From contig NZ_PJCF01000004.1 in assembly GCF_002835935.1 (NCBI RefSeq), positions 434,001 through 498,000 of the forward strand: a stretch of DNA of 64,000 nucleotides, in the 5' to 3' direction. This document shows positions 1 to 9,355 of this stretch, piece after piece; the stretch's first letter is position 1, and every line of letters begins with the position of its first letter. The translations under genes were made by a program, and so were the position numbers. The DNA is from Paraglaciecola sp. MB-3u-78. GTDB taxonomy: Bacteria; Pseudomonadota; Gammaproteobacteria; Enterobacterales; Alteromonadaceae. The notes under the pieces are model-generated. The model saw nothing but the letters and a program-made list of their open reading frames with translations, did no database searches and had not been told where the DNA came from.

Positions 1-1
1 T

Positions 2-223
2 TCTATTCGGTTTATCTACCAGGGAAGTGATTTTGGAGTGCAGGATTGGGACGGAGTTTCTATTTACATTACGACTTGGGATAAAAGTGGGGAAGGTAAT
101 TATCGAGACCTATCGGCAAAAGAAGCGCTATGGGCTTTTGGTGGCGCAGGTTCTAATGAGCCAAAAATCCTTGATGATGTATTAATAAAATTGCACCCAT
201 ATACCCAGGACTCCTCAGAATGA
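2..223 (+). CDS. C-terminal fragment of an unidentified protein (gene starts outside the window)
   Basis: An open frame runs from the window edge to a TGA at 221-223 and gives about 73 residues. The first internal ATG/GTG codons are not convincing starts because the frame is open and protein-like right to the edge. The piece is rich in Trp, Tyr and Asp with alternating strands (FGVQDWDGVSIYITTWD) and resembles a beta-sandwich tail of a secreted carbohydrate-active enzyme, but I do not recognise the family. A secreted esterase follows on the same strand 126 bp later, so a shared polymer-degrading role is possible. No function is claimed. Confidence 0.5.
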   Translation, partial: SIRFIYQGSDFGVQDWDGVSIYITTWDKSGEGNYRDLSAKEALWAFGGAGSNEPKILDDVLIKLHPYTQDSSE

Positions 224-349
224 CGCATTTAGCAGACGTTTAAACAGGTTTAGCTAAGCAGACTATTTCCGATTGAGAGAATCTCCTTTTCAACTTATTC
301 GACCAAAATTAAATGTTTTTACTGTTAGATTGTTAAGGAAAATAACACT

Positions 350-1291
350 ATGGATAAATTTGTCACAATATTATTACTTTTGTTTTTTACAACGGGGCTT
401 TTTGCTGGAGATGATAAATCGCCGATTATACCGAATGTAAGCAAAGGAGAAATCGTTCATTACACTCAGTTCCCTTCTCAGTATGTAACTGCGCGGGATA
501 TAAACGTCTGGTTGCCCGAGGGGTATTCACCAGAGCAACAATATGACGTTCTGTATATGCACGATGGAGGTATGTTGTTCGATAAGGAACTATCCTGGAA
601 TGAACAGTCGTGGGAAGTTGATGAAGTGGCCGGAGCACTGCTTAGTTCAGGCAAAGTAACTGCATTTATAGTGGTTGGCATTTCAAATGGAGGTGCGCTT
701 CGTCACAGTGATTATTTTCCACAAAAACCTTGGGAAACATTGAGCTTGTTGCAGCAAGAAAAACTTTATAACAGTAAGCGAGAGGGCGGAGGAGACATTT
801 TTGAAGCCGCTGTGGCTTCTGATAAATATTTGAAATTTTTGGTTAAGGAACTAAAACCACTAATTGAACAGCAGTTTTCCGTTAATACAGGGCCTGAACA
901 CACCTTCGTTATGGGTTCTAGTATGGGGGGCCTGATATCCATTTATGCAATCAGCGAATACCCAGATGTTTTTGGTGGTGCGGCCTGTTTGTCGACCCAT
1001 TGGCCAGGCATTTTTAATTTGCATGATAATCCGATACCTGAAGCTTTCTATGCTTATCTTAGAGAACATCTGCCTAACCCAGAAACGCATAAAATCTATT
1101 TTGATTTCGGCACTGAAACACTCGATGCAATGTATGCCCCGTTACAGGCAAAAGTCGATGCGATTATGCGAGACAAAGGTTTTGATGCAACAAACTGGAA
1201 AACCAAACACTTTGAAGGTGCGGCACATACTGAGTCTGCCTGGCAGCAGAGATTGCACATTCCATTACAATTTTTATTTGAAAAGAAATGA
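350..1291 (+). CDS. Secreted alpha/beta-hydrolase of the putative esterase (Esterase D-like) family
   Basis: The 313-residue product begins with a typical signal peptide (MDKFVTILLLLFFTTGLFAG), so it should act in the periplasm or outside the cell. The nucleophile elbow GSSMGG lies around residue 190, after a strand 'TFVM', and a late His in 'GAAHTE' near residue 295 fits the third member of a Ser-Asp-His triad. 'DINVWLPEGY' and 'VLYMHDGG' near the start are typical of PF00756 esterases, which include feruloyl/acetyl-xylan and enterobactin esterases. The substrate cannot be told from sequence. An AAGGA motif precedes the ATG. The gene converges on the downstream minus-strand gene, ending 17 bp from it. 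Confidence 0.82.
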   Translation: MDKFVTILLLLFFTTGLFAGDDKSPIIPNVSKGEIVHYTQFPSQYVTARDINVWLPEGYSPEQQYDVLYMHDGGMLFDKELSWNEQSWEVDEVAGALLSSGKVTAFIVVGISNGGALRHSDYFPQKPWETLSLLQQEKLYNSKREGGGDIFEAAVASDKYLKFLVKELKPLIEQQFSVNTGPEHTFVMGSSMGGLISIYAISEYPDVFGGAACLSTHWPGIFNLHDNPIPEAFYAYLREHLPNPETHKIYFDFGTETLDAMYAPLQAKVDAIMRDKGFDATNWKTKHFEGAAHTESAWQQRLHIPLQFLFEKK

Positions 1292-1308
1292 ATACTACTG
1301 GCCTTAGT

Positions 1309-3108
1309 TTACTTTAATTTATCTAATTGCAGTTGCCATTGCCGGGCTAATTCCGGTTGTTTATTGGCTCGATAAGCGGCGATTAAAGAACGCGCTAATA
1401 TTTTGGAATCGGGATTAACTTTGTGTGCCCGTAAATAATAATGGATGGATAAGTGAGGTAGTCGTTTATTTCGAAATAAGTTGCCTGTCATTTGGTTTAA
1501 TATAGGGTCGTGAGGTAATGCATCTGCCAGTAATTGTGTCGACTTTAGGACCATTTCTGCATTTTTTTCCTGCTGATAACCTTTTAGCGCAAGTTTCATC
1601 ATAGTCACCCAATCAATCTGTTTTAGAAAGTACTCTTTGCCTAATGATTGTTGCCAGTCTTCTGGTTGAGGTAATGTCAGGGTTTTAGGGGTATCGGTAA
1701 AAGGGAAGTCACCCATGAGCTGCAATATTTTAGCAAAACCATTGTATTCCTCAGAGGGAAGAATAGGGCGATTTTGCCAAGCTTTTTCAATACGCACAGT
1801 ATACCAGTCAAGCAATTTTGAATGCTGTTTTATTGCGTTATAAAAGGTATCGGCCAGTAAAAAGTAGCCCTGTAAGTTGGGATGTAAATGTTCGAGCATT
1901 AGATTATTGCCAATCAAACCATGTTTTGAACTCTTAGCCAAACGCCCAGCTACATCCACCAAGGTCACATTTTGTTGGCTCTTAGCATATTTACGAATAA
2001 TGTTATTGATTGCTTCAGGTGCACGAAAACGTAATAAATCCAATTCTTTAGCCTGGTTGTAGTGATAATAAGCAGAGCTAAAATCACCCATTAAATAATA
2101 TCTATTGGCCAATTCAAATTGGGCTAAGGCATTGTTATTCAGGCTTTTAGCTTGGCTCATTTTAGACAATTGCGCTGTCACTTTGTCGTTTTGTTTAGTT
2201 TGAATGAGCTGGTCTAACAAACTCAAATCTCGACTAAAATCATCGGACAAATCAGGACTTGCAAAAGGGGGTTGATCTTTTAGATTGCTAGCAATAGTAG
2301 CGAGGTAAACGGGCACATTGGCTGCGGTATATTTGTCTAACACTAAGCGTAAATTAGTATCGAATTGTTGCACTCCGGCTGCAAACATATTCGAGTTCAG
2401 GGGGATATTTTTGTGTTTGGCTACCTTTGCCATAAAGGTTCTAGAATCTTTGAAGTTGGTTTTGTCTTTTGGCTGTTGAAAATAACTATAGGTATTTTGC
2501 ATCAGTTGAAATAAACGCAACTCTTTGAGTTTTAGGAACAGTAAGGTGCTGGCCTGAGAACTTGCAGCAGTATAATTTGAGCCAACCCCCATAATGCCTA
2601 GATATTCGTTGTGACCCATATAAATCAGAACCGCATCAGGTTGTTGTGCAATTATTTCATCGGCTAAGTCTAAAACAGTATAGGAGTTGACTGCTGACAA
2701 GGCGGTATTGACCACTTCTACATAATGATAGGGCAAAGTGCTTTTTAATCGGTTGTCCAACATACCGGCTAAAGACGCACCTAATCCGTACGGGAAACCG
2801 GCAGCCGTTGAGCCGCCCTGCACAAATACCCGATAACCGTTTTTGGGTTTTTCTTTGAGCAGAAAGTTAGCCTCCATGGTCACACTGGGTATGAGGCTGT
2901 TATCAGAAAAGTAACGCCTGACAATATCAGGTCGGGGTAAAATGTACTCAGTGTTAGCAGGGTTAGCAATAAATAACGGTAGGTTACGGCCATAATCTGC
3001 TATACGTAACCCTAGTTCAAATAGCACAAAAAACAGTATCGGTATGCTCAGAGCAATCAGCCAATACAGTGGTGTGTTGTGGCGTTTTTTGATGTTACTT
3101 GTTGGCAT
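1309..3108 (-). CDS. Membrane-anchored SGNH/GDSL-type hydrolase with C-terminal TPR-like region (paralogue 1)
   Basis: 599 residues. One transmembrane helix near residues 13-35 anchors the N-terminus. SGNH blocks are visible: GGST at 98-101 in place of GDSL, a GHNE block at 165-168 (block III), and an 'EHLHPN' block around residue 410 supplying the catalytic His. The remainder is helical with TPR-like periodicity, including a segment inserted between the blocks. SGNH enzymes of this type are esterases or O-acetyl hydrolases; the substrate here is unknown. The start overlaps the stop region of the upstream paralogue by 14 bp, so the two are one transcription unit and evidently arose by duplication. 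Their divergent partner is a carbamoyltransferase operon; the pairing suggests joint modification of a metabolite or surface glycan, which is inference. Confidence 0.8.
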   Translation of the reverse strand: MPTSNIKKRHNTPLYWLIALSIPILFFVLFELGLRIADYGRNLPLFIANPANTEYILPRPDIVRRYFSDNSLIPSVTMEANFLLKEKPKNGYRVFVQGGSTAAGFPYGLGASLAGMLDNRLKSTLPYHYVEVVNTALSAVNSYTVLDLADEIIAQQPDAVLIYMGHNEYLGIMGVGSNYTAASSQASTLLFLKLKELRLFQLMQNTYSYFQQPKDKTNFKDSRTFMAKVAKHKNIPLNSNMFAAGVQQFDTNLRLVLDKYTAANVPVYLATIASNLKDQPPFASPDLSDDFSRDLSLLDQLIQTKQNDKVTAQLSKMSQAKSLNNNALAQFELANRYYLMGDFSSAYYHYNQAKELDLLRFRAPEAINNIIRKYAKSQQNVTLVDVAGRLAKSSKHGLIGNNLMLEHLHPNLQGYFLLADTFYNAIKQHSKLLDWYTVRIEKAWQNRPILPSEEYNGFAKILQLMGDFPFTDTPKTLTLPQPEDWQQSLGKEYFLKQIDWVTMMKLALKGYQQEKNAEMVLKSTQLLADALPHDPILNQMTGNLFRNKRLPHLSIHYYLRAHKVNPDSKILARSLIAAYRANKQPELARQWQLQLDKLK

Positions 3109-4939
3109 TTAACTGTTCCAAGTAAAAAGTAGCTTTAGGGTGACCTGGTTGCAATTTCAACACTGCTTTAAGTTCGGCAATGGCTTCATCATCTCGTTTT
3201 AAGTTGTAGAGTATTTGCGCAAAATTTAATTTGTAAGGAATATTTTCTGGCATTAAATTAACCGCTTGTTTGGCATAATAATAGGCCAAAGACATATCTT
3301 GTATGTCCACATAAAGGCGCCGAGCAACATCAGCAATTTGTGCATTGTGTACTAATGCATCAAATAATATGCCTGCCACTTTAGCTGCCTCTGCGGTTTT
3401 ATTTTTGCTTTGATAATGACTCAACATTTTTTGTTGAATCGCTAGCCAAGGCTCACCATTAATACGTTTTAATGTCATAGCGCTTTCAAAATTTTGGTTT
3501 TTAATCGGTACTACTTTTTGTGGGGTAGAAGTAAAAGGGTAATCAGCGGTGAGATTAGCAATTTTAAATTGGGCGTATAGTTGGTCAACTTGGGTTAAAG
3601 GAATATCTTGCCAAGCTTGTTGATGGGTCACCAACAAAGGAGAGCCCAGCAGTTGTTGCTGGACTATCGATTTTATAAAGGCTTCTGCTAGTAAAAAATA
3701 ACCTTGTTTATTCGGGTGTAGATGTTCAAACATCACTTGATTACCAATTAATCCCGATTGGGTGTGTTCACGGATAAATGTCTGAGCATCAACCCAACTT
3801 GCTTGATATTGATGACTTAACTGACGAATGATCTGGTTAAATTCACTGGGGGCTCTAAAACGCAATAAATCTAGATCACTGGCTCGGATGAAATGTTCTT
3901 TTGCCTGTGAAATTTGACCTACATTAAGGAAACTTTTTGCTAGTAAATAATGGGCATCTGCTGAATTAGGGTATAGGTTGATAGCGGTTTTACCCAGTAT
4001 GATGGATTGTTTAAATTGACCAGATTTAAAGACCTTTTGCAGTGCAGATACATCGGCATTTTTTTCAGATGCAAAAGGAGCTTGTCCCACTTCATTGGCT
4101 GCAAGTGAACTGATCAAAACTTTGATATTGGCATTCTGGTAGTCACTCAATATACTGCGCAGATTGTCTTCAAACTGACTGATACCAGCTTGATACAGTG
4201 GACTACTCATAGCGATATTTTTTTCTTTTGCTACCTTAGCCATTAAACTTTGGGATTGACCAGCGCCTTGGTTTTCAAACTCTTCAGCTTGGGGATCGAA
4301 CATGGCGTAATACAATTGTTGGATTAATTGAAAAACTCGCACTTCTTTGAGAGCTAAAAATAGCAGATTAGCTAAATGCCCTCCATTACTGGCATACACT
4401 GAGCCCACACCCATAACACCTAAGTATTCATTGTGACCCGCATAAATTAACACTAAATCAGGCTGTATTTTGATGATTTCCCTTACCGTATCCCTAAGGG
4501 TATAACTGTTAACACTGGCCATAGCGGTAGAAATTATTTCAATATTTTTATCTGGGTATAACCGCTTAAATCTCTGCTGTAACATACCAGTGAGGGAGCC
4601 AAAACGTCCATAGGGAAACCCTGCAGCAGTTGATCCTCCTTGGATCACTATTCGAAAACTGTCTTGTGGTTTTTGTTGTTTGAATAATACGGTATCAGGG
4701 CTGACATCAGGAGCCAGTTGTGGCTTGTGAAAATATCGTTTAATGAGGTTAGGGTTAGGCTGTAGATAACCGCTTATTCCTTGAGCCTCAATAAATAGTG
4801 GATAACTGTAACCATAACCTGCGGCACGTAAACTGGCTTCTGTTAAACCCAATAAAATAAATGGAAACAACAGCAAAATAACATAAAATATTTTAGGCGG
4901 TTGTACTTGGCTGTGTTTATCATTACGTTTTGTAGTCAT
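3095..4939 (-). CDS. Membrane-anchored SGNH/GDSL-type hydrolase with TPR repeats (paralogue 2)
   Basis: 614 residues, first gene of the two-gene minus-strand unit. It shares the architecture of the neighbouring 599-residue protein: TM helix about residues 17-38, GGST at 101-104, GHNE at 168-171, an 'EHLHPN' His block around residue 410, and a helical TPR tail that ends 'LKLQPGHPKATFYLEQL'. The two differ throughout, so the duplication is old. The ATG at 4939 is 187 bp from the divergent carbamoyltransferase start, leaving room for back-to-back promoters. Membrane anchoring with the catalytic part probably periplasmic is inferred from the single N-terminal helix. Confidence 0.8.
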   Translation of the reverse strand: MTTKRNDKHSQVQPPKIFYVILLLFPFILLGLTEASLRAAGYGYSYPLFIEAQGISGYLQPNPNLIKRYFHKPQLAPDVSPDTVLFKQQKPQDSFRIVIQGGSTAAGFPYGRFGSLTGMLQQRFKRLYPDKNIEIISTAMASVNSYTLRDTVREIIKIQPDLVLIYAGHNEYLGVMGVGSVYASNGGHLANLLFLALKEVRVFQLIQQLYYAMFDPQAEEFENQGAGQSQSLMAKVAKEKNIAMSSPLYQAGISQFEDNLRSILSDYQNANIKVLISSLAANEVGQAPFASEKNADVSALQKVFKSGQFKQSIILGKTAINLYPNSADAHYLLAKSFLNVGQISQAKEHFIRASDLDLLRFRAPSEFNQIIRQLSHQYQASWVDAQTFIREHTQSGLIGNQVMFEHLHPNKQGYFLLAEAFIKSIVQQQLLGSPLLVTHQQAWQDIPLTQVDQLYAQFKIANLTADYPFTSTPQKVVPIKNQNFESAMTLKRINGEPWLAIQQKMLSHYQSKNKTAEAAKVAGILFDALVHNAQIADVARRLYVDIQDMSLAYYYAKQAVNLMPENIPYKLNFAQILYNLKRDDEAIAELKAVLKLQPGHPKATFYLEQLNANK

Positions 4940-5126
4940 GTTCGAGCTTTTTTGATTGGCAAATATTTACAGTGTTCTGATGCATACTATATCGACAATT
5001 TTTCAATTCGGATATTCTGTAGGGCATGTAATTGTCTTATGCAATCGTATTCAATTTACTAATTGCACTAAAGTCATGCATTGTACAATTGTCACAATTC
5101 GTATTTTTAACAAGTAACTGGTGTAG

Positions 5127-7034
5127 ATGACAAAAATTCTCGGCATTTCTGCCTACTATCATGACAGTGCCGCTAGCATTATTGTAGATGGCAATATTGT
5201 TGCTGCGGCTCAAGAGGAACGTTTTAGTCGAATTAAACACGATCCCTGTTTCCCCAAACAAGCGATTGAGTATTGTTTACAGGCTGCTAACTGTGATGTA
5301 GAAACTTTAGATGCGATTATTTTTTACGATAAACCTATGCTTAAGTTTGAGCGATTGCTAGAAACCTATTTAGCCACAGCACCCAAAGGATTTATGTCCT
5401 TTTTGCGAGCTATGCCTATATGGTTAAAAGAAAAGTTGTATTTAAAGGCAGTGTTACGTCAGGAACTGCGGGCTTTGATACATCAACAAAAGTCAGTGCA
5501 AAATAACACCTGTATAGAAGTCGAGCGTAAAGCCGAAAAAAAACCTAAGTTACCGCAATTACTGTTTAGTGAACACCATCAGTCTCACGCTGCATCAGCC
5601 TATTATCCCAGTCCATATAATAAGGCCGTTGTATTGTGTTTAGATGGAGTGGGCGAATGGGCCACATCTTCGGTTTGGTTAGCTGAGGGGGCGTCATTAC
5701 AACCACTATGTGAAATTCAATTTCCACACTCATTAGGATTACTGTATTCTGCTTTTACCTATTATTGTGGTTTTAAGGTTAATTCTGGTGAATACAAGTT
5801 AATGGGGTTGGCTCCCTATGGTGAGCCCAAGTATGTAGATTTAATTTATCGACACCTCATTAAAGTGGCCGATGACGGCAGTTTTCAGTTGGACATGGAC
5901 TATTTTGATTATCCTGCCGGTAGCACTATGACCAATGGTGCTTTTCATAAATTGTTTGCTGGTGAACCTAAATCAGCCGACGCCGAAATTACCCAAAAAG
6001 AAATGGACTTGGCCCGTTCAATTCAAGTGGTCACCGAAAATATCGTATTAAAAATTGCCCATCATGCCCATAAAATAACTGGCTGTGAAAACTTATGTTT
6101 AGCAGGTGGTGTGGCCCTTAATTGTGTGTCTAATGGACGGATCCAGCGTGAAGGGCCATTTAAGTCTATATGGATCCAACCTGCTGCTGGCGATGCCGGC
6201 GGAGCATTAGGGGCGGCACTATTGGCTTGGCATCAATATTTTGAGCAACCTAAAGAGATTACAAGTGATCTCAATGTACTCGAAACACATGATAAAATGC
6301 AGGGCGCTTATTTGGGGCCAGAATACTCAGAACAACAGATTGTAGAGTACTTACAGAGTCAATCTATGCCTTATCAAGTTGTGCCAGAGTCAGAGTTATA
6401 TACACAGACAGCCGAGAAGATTACTCAAGGTAAGGTGATTGGTTGGTTTCAAGGGCGTATGGAATTTGGCCCGAGAGCCTTAGGTAATCGTTCTATTATT
6501 GGCGACCCACGGAATCAAGATATGCAATCGGTGATGAATTTAAAAATTAAACAGCGCGAGTCATTCAGACCTTTTGCCCCTGCTGTTTTGGCTGAAGATG
6601 TGTCAAACTATTTTGCGATTGATTGTGCAAGTCCGTACATGTTATTGGTGGCTCAAGTGCAAGAAAATTTACATGTTTCGTCTGAAAATCATTTTGCTTT
6701 TGGTATTGACCGTCTGCATCAGGCCCGTTCAACTTTACCTGCTATTACTCATGTAGACTATTCTGCCCGAGTACAAACTGTGCATCAAAACACTAATCCT
6801 GAATTCTATGGGTTACTCAAAGCTTTTAAGAAAATGACCGGTATCGGAGTGTTAATTAATACATCATTTAATGTACGGGGTGAGCCACCCGTGTGTTCAC
6901 CACAAGACGCAATACGCTGTTTTTTAGCCACCGAAATGGACTACCTTGTGATGAATAATGTCATGCTGGATAAAAATCAAATGTGCCAAGCACAAATTCT
7001 AAAGGCAAAATCTGTGACCTTTGAGCGAGATTAA
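5127..7034 (+). CDS. Carbamoyltransferase of the NodU/CmcH/TobZ family
   Basis: 635 residues, the normal length for this family. The N-terminal YrdC-unrelated Kae1-like domain shows 'GISAYYHDSAA' and 'AAAQEERFSRIKHD'; mid-protein 'FSEHHQSHAASAYYPSP' supplies the His cluster; 'LAGGVALNCVSNG' and 'GDAGGALGAA' are nucleotide-binding loops; the C-terminal domain has 'GRMEFGPRALGNRSI' and 'NTSFNVRGEPPV'. Enzymes of this family move a carbamoyl group from carbamoyl phosphate, through carbamoyl-AMP, to a hydroxyl of a sugar or secondary metabolite. It is followed after 3 bp by an SxtJ-like gene and then a DUF5989 gene, a recurrent trio in bacterial genomes. The acceptor is unknown. Confidence 0.9.
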   Translation: MTKILGISAYYHDSAASIIVDGNIVAAAQEERFSRIKHDPCFPKQAIEYCLQAANCDVETLDAIIFYDKPMLKFERLLETYLATAPKGFMSFLRAMPIWLKEKLYLKAVLRQELRALIHQQKSVQNNTCIEVERKAEKKPKLPQLLFSEHHQSHAASAYYPSPYNKAVVLCLDGVGEWATSSVWLAEGASLQPLCEIQFPHSLGLLYSAFTYYCGFKVNSGEYKLMGLAPYGEPKYVDLIYRHLIKVADDGSFQLDMDYFDYPAGSTMTNGAFHKLFAGEPKSADAEITQKEMDLARSIQVVTENIVLKIAHHAHKITGCENLCLAGGVALNCVSNGRIQREGPFKSIWIQPAAGDAGGALGAALLAWHQYFEQPKEITSDLNVLETHDKMQGAYLGPEYSEQQIVEYLQSQSMPYQVVPESELYTQTAEKITQGKVIGWFQGRMEFGPRALGNRSIIGDPRNQDMQSVMNLKIKQRESFRPFAPAVLAEDVSNYFAIDCASPYMLLVAQVQENLHVSSENHFAFGIDRLHQARSTLPAITHVDYSARVQTVHQNTNPEFYGLLKAFKKMTGIGVLINTSFNVRGEPPVCSPQDAIRCFLATEMDYLVMNNVMLDKNQMCQAQILKAKSVTFERD

Positions 7035-7037
7035 TCG

Positions 7038-7457
7038 ATGTTAAAACTAGCTAAAAAAGATGATGAGAATGCATTAAAAGAATTTGCTCGCACTATGATA
7101 TTTATGTTGCCTTTAGTGTTTATGTTGATTTTACCTTGGTGGTTTAACGGTGCTATACATTGGTGGCCAGCGGCTGCAAGTGGGGTGTTAGGGGTATTAT
7201 ATTTTGTGTATCCCTTGGCTTTGTATTATCCCTATCGAGTATGGATGGCTATTGCCTCTGTTTTAGGTTGGGTCAATACTCGTATCATATTAGGGCTGGC
7301 CTTTTATTTGTTAATTTTACCCATTGGCATAGTGATGCGCAGTTTGGGCAAACTGCAATATAAAACGGGCTCTCGCAGTAAAGGCACCTCCGGTGTTAGT
7401 CATTGGATTAGAGACAAACGAAAAATCGATAAAAACAATCTGGAGAAACCATTTTAA
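7038..7457 (+). CDS. SxtJ-family small membrane protein
   Basis: 139 residues with two to three hydrophobic helices (about residues 17-32, 38-58 and 68-92) and a basic tail. The pattern matches the SxtJ family of small membrane proteins that accompany NodU-type carbamoyltransferases, first named in the saxitoxin cluster. No catalytic motif is visible and no biochemical role is established. It starts 3 bp after the carbamoyltransferase stop and its own stop overlaps the next start (TAATG), so translation is probably coupled through the operon. Confidence 0.75.
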   Translation: MLKLAKKDDENALKEFARTMIFMLPLVFMLILPWWFNGAIHWWPAAASGVLGVLYFVYPLALYYPYRVWMAIASVLGWVNTRIILGLAFYLLILPIGIVMRSLGKLQYKTGSRSKGTSGVSHWIRDKRKIDKNNLEKPF

Positions 7458-7609
7458 TGTGGGAATTTATTCAAGATCTTTGGGAGTTTCTTAAGGTCAG
7501 AAAAAAGATTTGGTTATTACCCATTATAGTCGTGCTAGCGTTATTGGGGGGGCTTGTTGTTGCTACTCAGCAATCGTCTTTGGCGACCTTTATTTATACT
7601 TTATTTTAA
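7457..7609 (+). CDS. DUF5989-family 50-residue membrane protein
   Basis: A short frame beginning at the ATG that overlaps the upstream TAA (TAATG). The 50-residue product starts MWEFIQDLWEFLKVRKKIWL and then has a single hydrophobic helix (LPIIVVLALLGGLVVA). An amphipathic N-terminal segment followed by one helix is the hallmark of the small DUF5989 proteins found next to SxtJ and carbamoyltransferases. It is the last gene of the operon; a strong terminator lies 180 bp downstream. Function unknown. Confidence 0.78.
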   Translation: MWEFIQDLWEFLKVRKKIWLLPIIVVLALLGGLVVATQQSSLATFIYTLF

Positions 7610-7788
7610 TTGGCCTAGCTCAATTGACTCCATCGTATAGTTCACATAAATATTATTCTTCTTTAGGAGTATCATAAAGTTACTAATATAAATATTTCGC
7701 CGACGATATCGGACAAATCTTATCATTCAGGAATGTTTGCCGTAAGCGACTTGCTAGTCAGTTAATTAGTACTGATGGTTTACACTGA

Positions 7789-7821
7789 AACGCCAACCCT
7801 TTATGTGTTGGCGTTTTTTTT
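7789..7821 (+). terminator. Rho-independent terminator after the carbamoyltransferase operon
   Basis: A perfect 9-bp stem AACGCCAAC / GTTGGCGTT (7789-7797 and 7807-7815) with a 9-nt loop runs into eight T residues (7814-7821). The T tract is on the plus strand only, so it terminates rightward transcription ahead of the convergent HAD gene. Confidence 0.85.
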
Positions 7822-7862
7822 GCTCGTGTCATGAATCGGGGAGAACAATACTTTAGTTATTT

Positions 7863-8624
7863 TTAAGATGACTGAAGTAACTGTTCAAATAGTAACTTTT
7901 CAAAAAAATCAGGAAGCTCGGCAGGGTGCTCAACAATATAGTCGGGAGTGATCCCCAAATTTTTATCAAAGGATTGATTATGACGCACCCAGACTGATTT
8001 GATATGACTGGCATTCGCCCCAGCAATATCTGGGATGAGTCCATCGCCAATATGTATCACTTCATGATTTTCACAGCCAGCTAATCTTAGGGCTTTTGTA
8101 AAAATAGAGCGTTCGGGTTTTTGCTCTTTTTCTTGGCCACCAATAATTATATGGTCAACATGTTGGGCAAGATTGACTCGTTTCACCTTAGGTACCTGAG
8201 AAAACGCTGGGCCATTAGTGATCACCACCAGCGTTAAGCGCTTTCTCATATCCCTAAGAAACAGCTCAATGCCAGGGAAAAAATCAAAGGCAGCCAGTCG
8301 TTCTTTATCAAAGCAGTGTTGCAGTAATAGTGCATCTTCCACAGTGACAGCTGGCTGCTGCATATCGGCTAGGAGATCTTGAATCAACTGCACACGAAAT
8401 GCATCTTCACTCTGTTGCTCAATAATTTGCATGTATTTTTGTTGCTCAAGGGCAGTCCATTGTCGATAAATACCTTGTACATAACGTTCGGCGAATTTCT
8501 CGCTATTGAGAGAGTCACCGCACAGAATTTGCGCGCTTTTGGCAAGCTCATGTTTGGCTACAATATTCGCTTTGCTTGTATCGCAAAGTGTTTCGTCCAT
8601 ATCCAGAAAAAGCGCTTTTAGCAC
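7863..8624 (-). CDS. HAD-superfamily (subfamily IA) hydrolase, YjjG/NANP-like
   Basis: 253 residues with all four HAD motifs: motif I DMDETLCDT at the N-terminus (nucleophile and acid/base Asp), motif II 'VVITNG', motif III Lys in 'QKPERSIF', and motif IV 'IHIGDGLIPDIAGA'. A helical cap sits between motifs I and II, as in subfamily IA phosphatases acting on nucleotides or sugar phosphates. The exact substrate cannot be assigned. It is a single gene converging on the carbamoyltransferase operon. 8625-8791 upstream is its promoter region; I see no gene there. Confidence 0.82.
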   Translation of the reverse strand: MLKALFLDMDETLCDTSKANIVAKHELAKSAQILCGDSLNSEKFAERYVQGIYRQWTALEQQKYMQIIEQQSEDAFRVQLIQDLLADMQQPAVTVEDALLLQHCFDKERLAAFDFFPGIELFLRDMRKRLTLVVITNGPAFSQVPKVKRVNLAQHVDHIIIGGQEKEQKPERSIFTKALRLAGCENHEVIHIGDGLIPDIAGANASHIKSVWVRHNQSFDKNLGITPDYIVEHPAELPDFFEKLLFEQLLQSS

Positions 8625-8791
8625 GAGTACTCCAATCTATAGTGTTTGGTGGGCGTCGCAAATTTAGAACAAAGACGTCTCATAAATAAGCCACTTGAAA
8701 TTTAGAAATAGGGAAATGTGGTTCATTGTAAACCAAGTGTCTCTTTATGTAAGGTGAATGATAAGGATAGGCATGGTCTTACTGAGGCCAA

Positions 8792-9117
8792 TTACGCCGA
8801 GTCATCGATTAACCTGTTGCCAGTCAATGCACTTAAGCAAGTAACACCCGCCAACAAACCGGAAATAACAATACCGTCAAAGGTACCTGCACCGCCTATA
8901 CTGGCCAAGCCCACATGGGTCTCACGATTTTTTTAAGGTACATCAAATTAGCCTCAATAACCGGCCCCAAAACACCTGCGCAAAAGGAGACAGGTGGTGC
9001 TAGGGTAGTTGCCAATAACAAAGCACAGATGGCGGCAACCACGGCCGGGACAAGAGCGGGCAGTTTGATGCCAATCTGCGGGACTGGCTGGGCAAGTAAA
9101 TAACACTCCAACACATT
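8792..9117 (-). pseudogene. Relic of a DUF1614 integral membrane protein gene (frameshifted)
   Basis: Read on the minus strand, one frame gives 'PQIGIKLPALVPAVVAA' and 'APPVSFCAGVLGPVIEANL', and a second frame takes over near 8915 with 'GLASIGGAGTFDGIVISGLL', ending at a TAA at 8792-8794. These are the conserved blocks of the DUF1614 membrane protein family, where GGAGTFDGI is the signature. At least one frameshift separates them and the N-terminal part is missing, so the gene is dead. It is joined directly to a thioredoxin-2 relic, which marks a deletion junction near 9117. Confidence 0.7.
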
Positions 9118-9355
9118 AGCCACATTTTTATAGGTGACCGATATCGATTGGCAGGAACCCCACCAAGGTGCCAAAAAATCGACCATTAGTGGGATATCGT
9201 TGCGTTGGGTAAAACGGTTAAAGTTCGCCATCGATAAGTCCACAGGCAGGCCAGTAAAAAGTAACTGTTTGCATTTCCCGCATCTGGGCGCGTTTACAAG
9301 GCGAAAGGTCAAAATGCGGTTAAGAGCTCAACAATGGGGGCAGGCTACCTAGAAC
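9118..9355 (-). pseudogene. trxC: Relic of a thioredoxin 2 gene (trxC), N-terminal part
   Basis: The minus strand reads 'ACPHC', then a stop, then 'ALNRI', then 'APRCGKCKQLLFTGLPV' and 'NDIPLMVDFLAPWWGSCQS'. The two CxxC pairs are the zinc ribbon that distinguishes thioredoxin 2 from thioredoxin 1, and 'VDFxAPWCGPC' is the redox site. Here the site is WWGSC, so the first catalytic Cys is lost, an in-frame stop interrupts the zinc ribbon, and the C-terminal half is replaced by DUF1614 sequence. Clearly non-functional. Confidence 0.75.
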
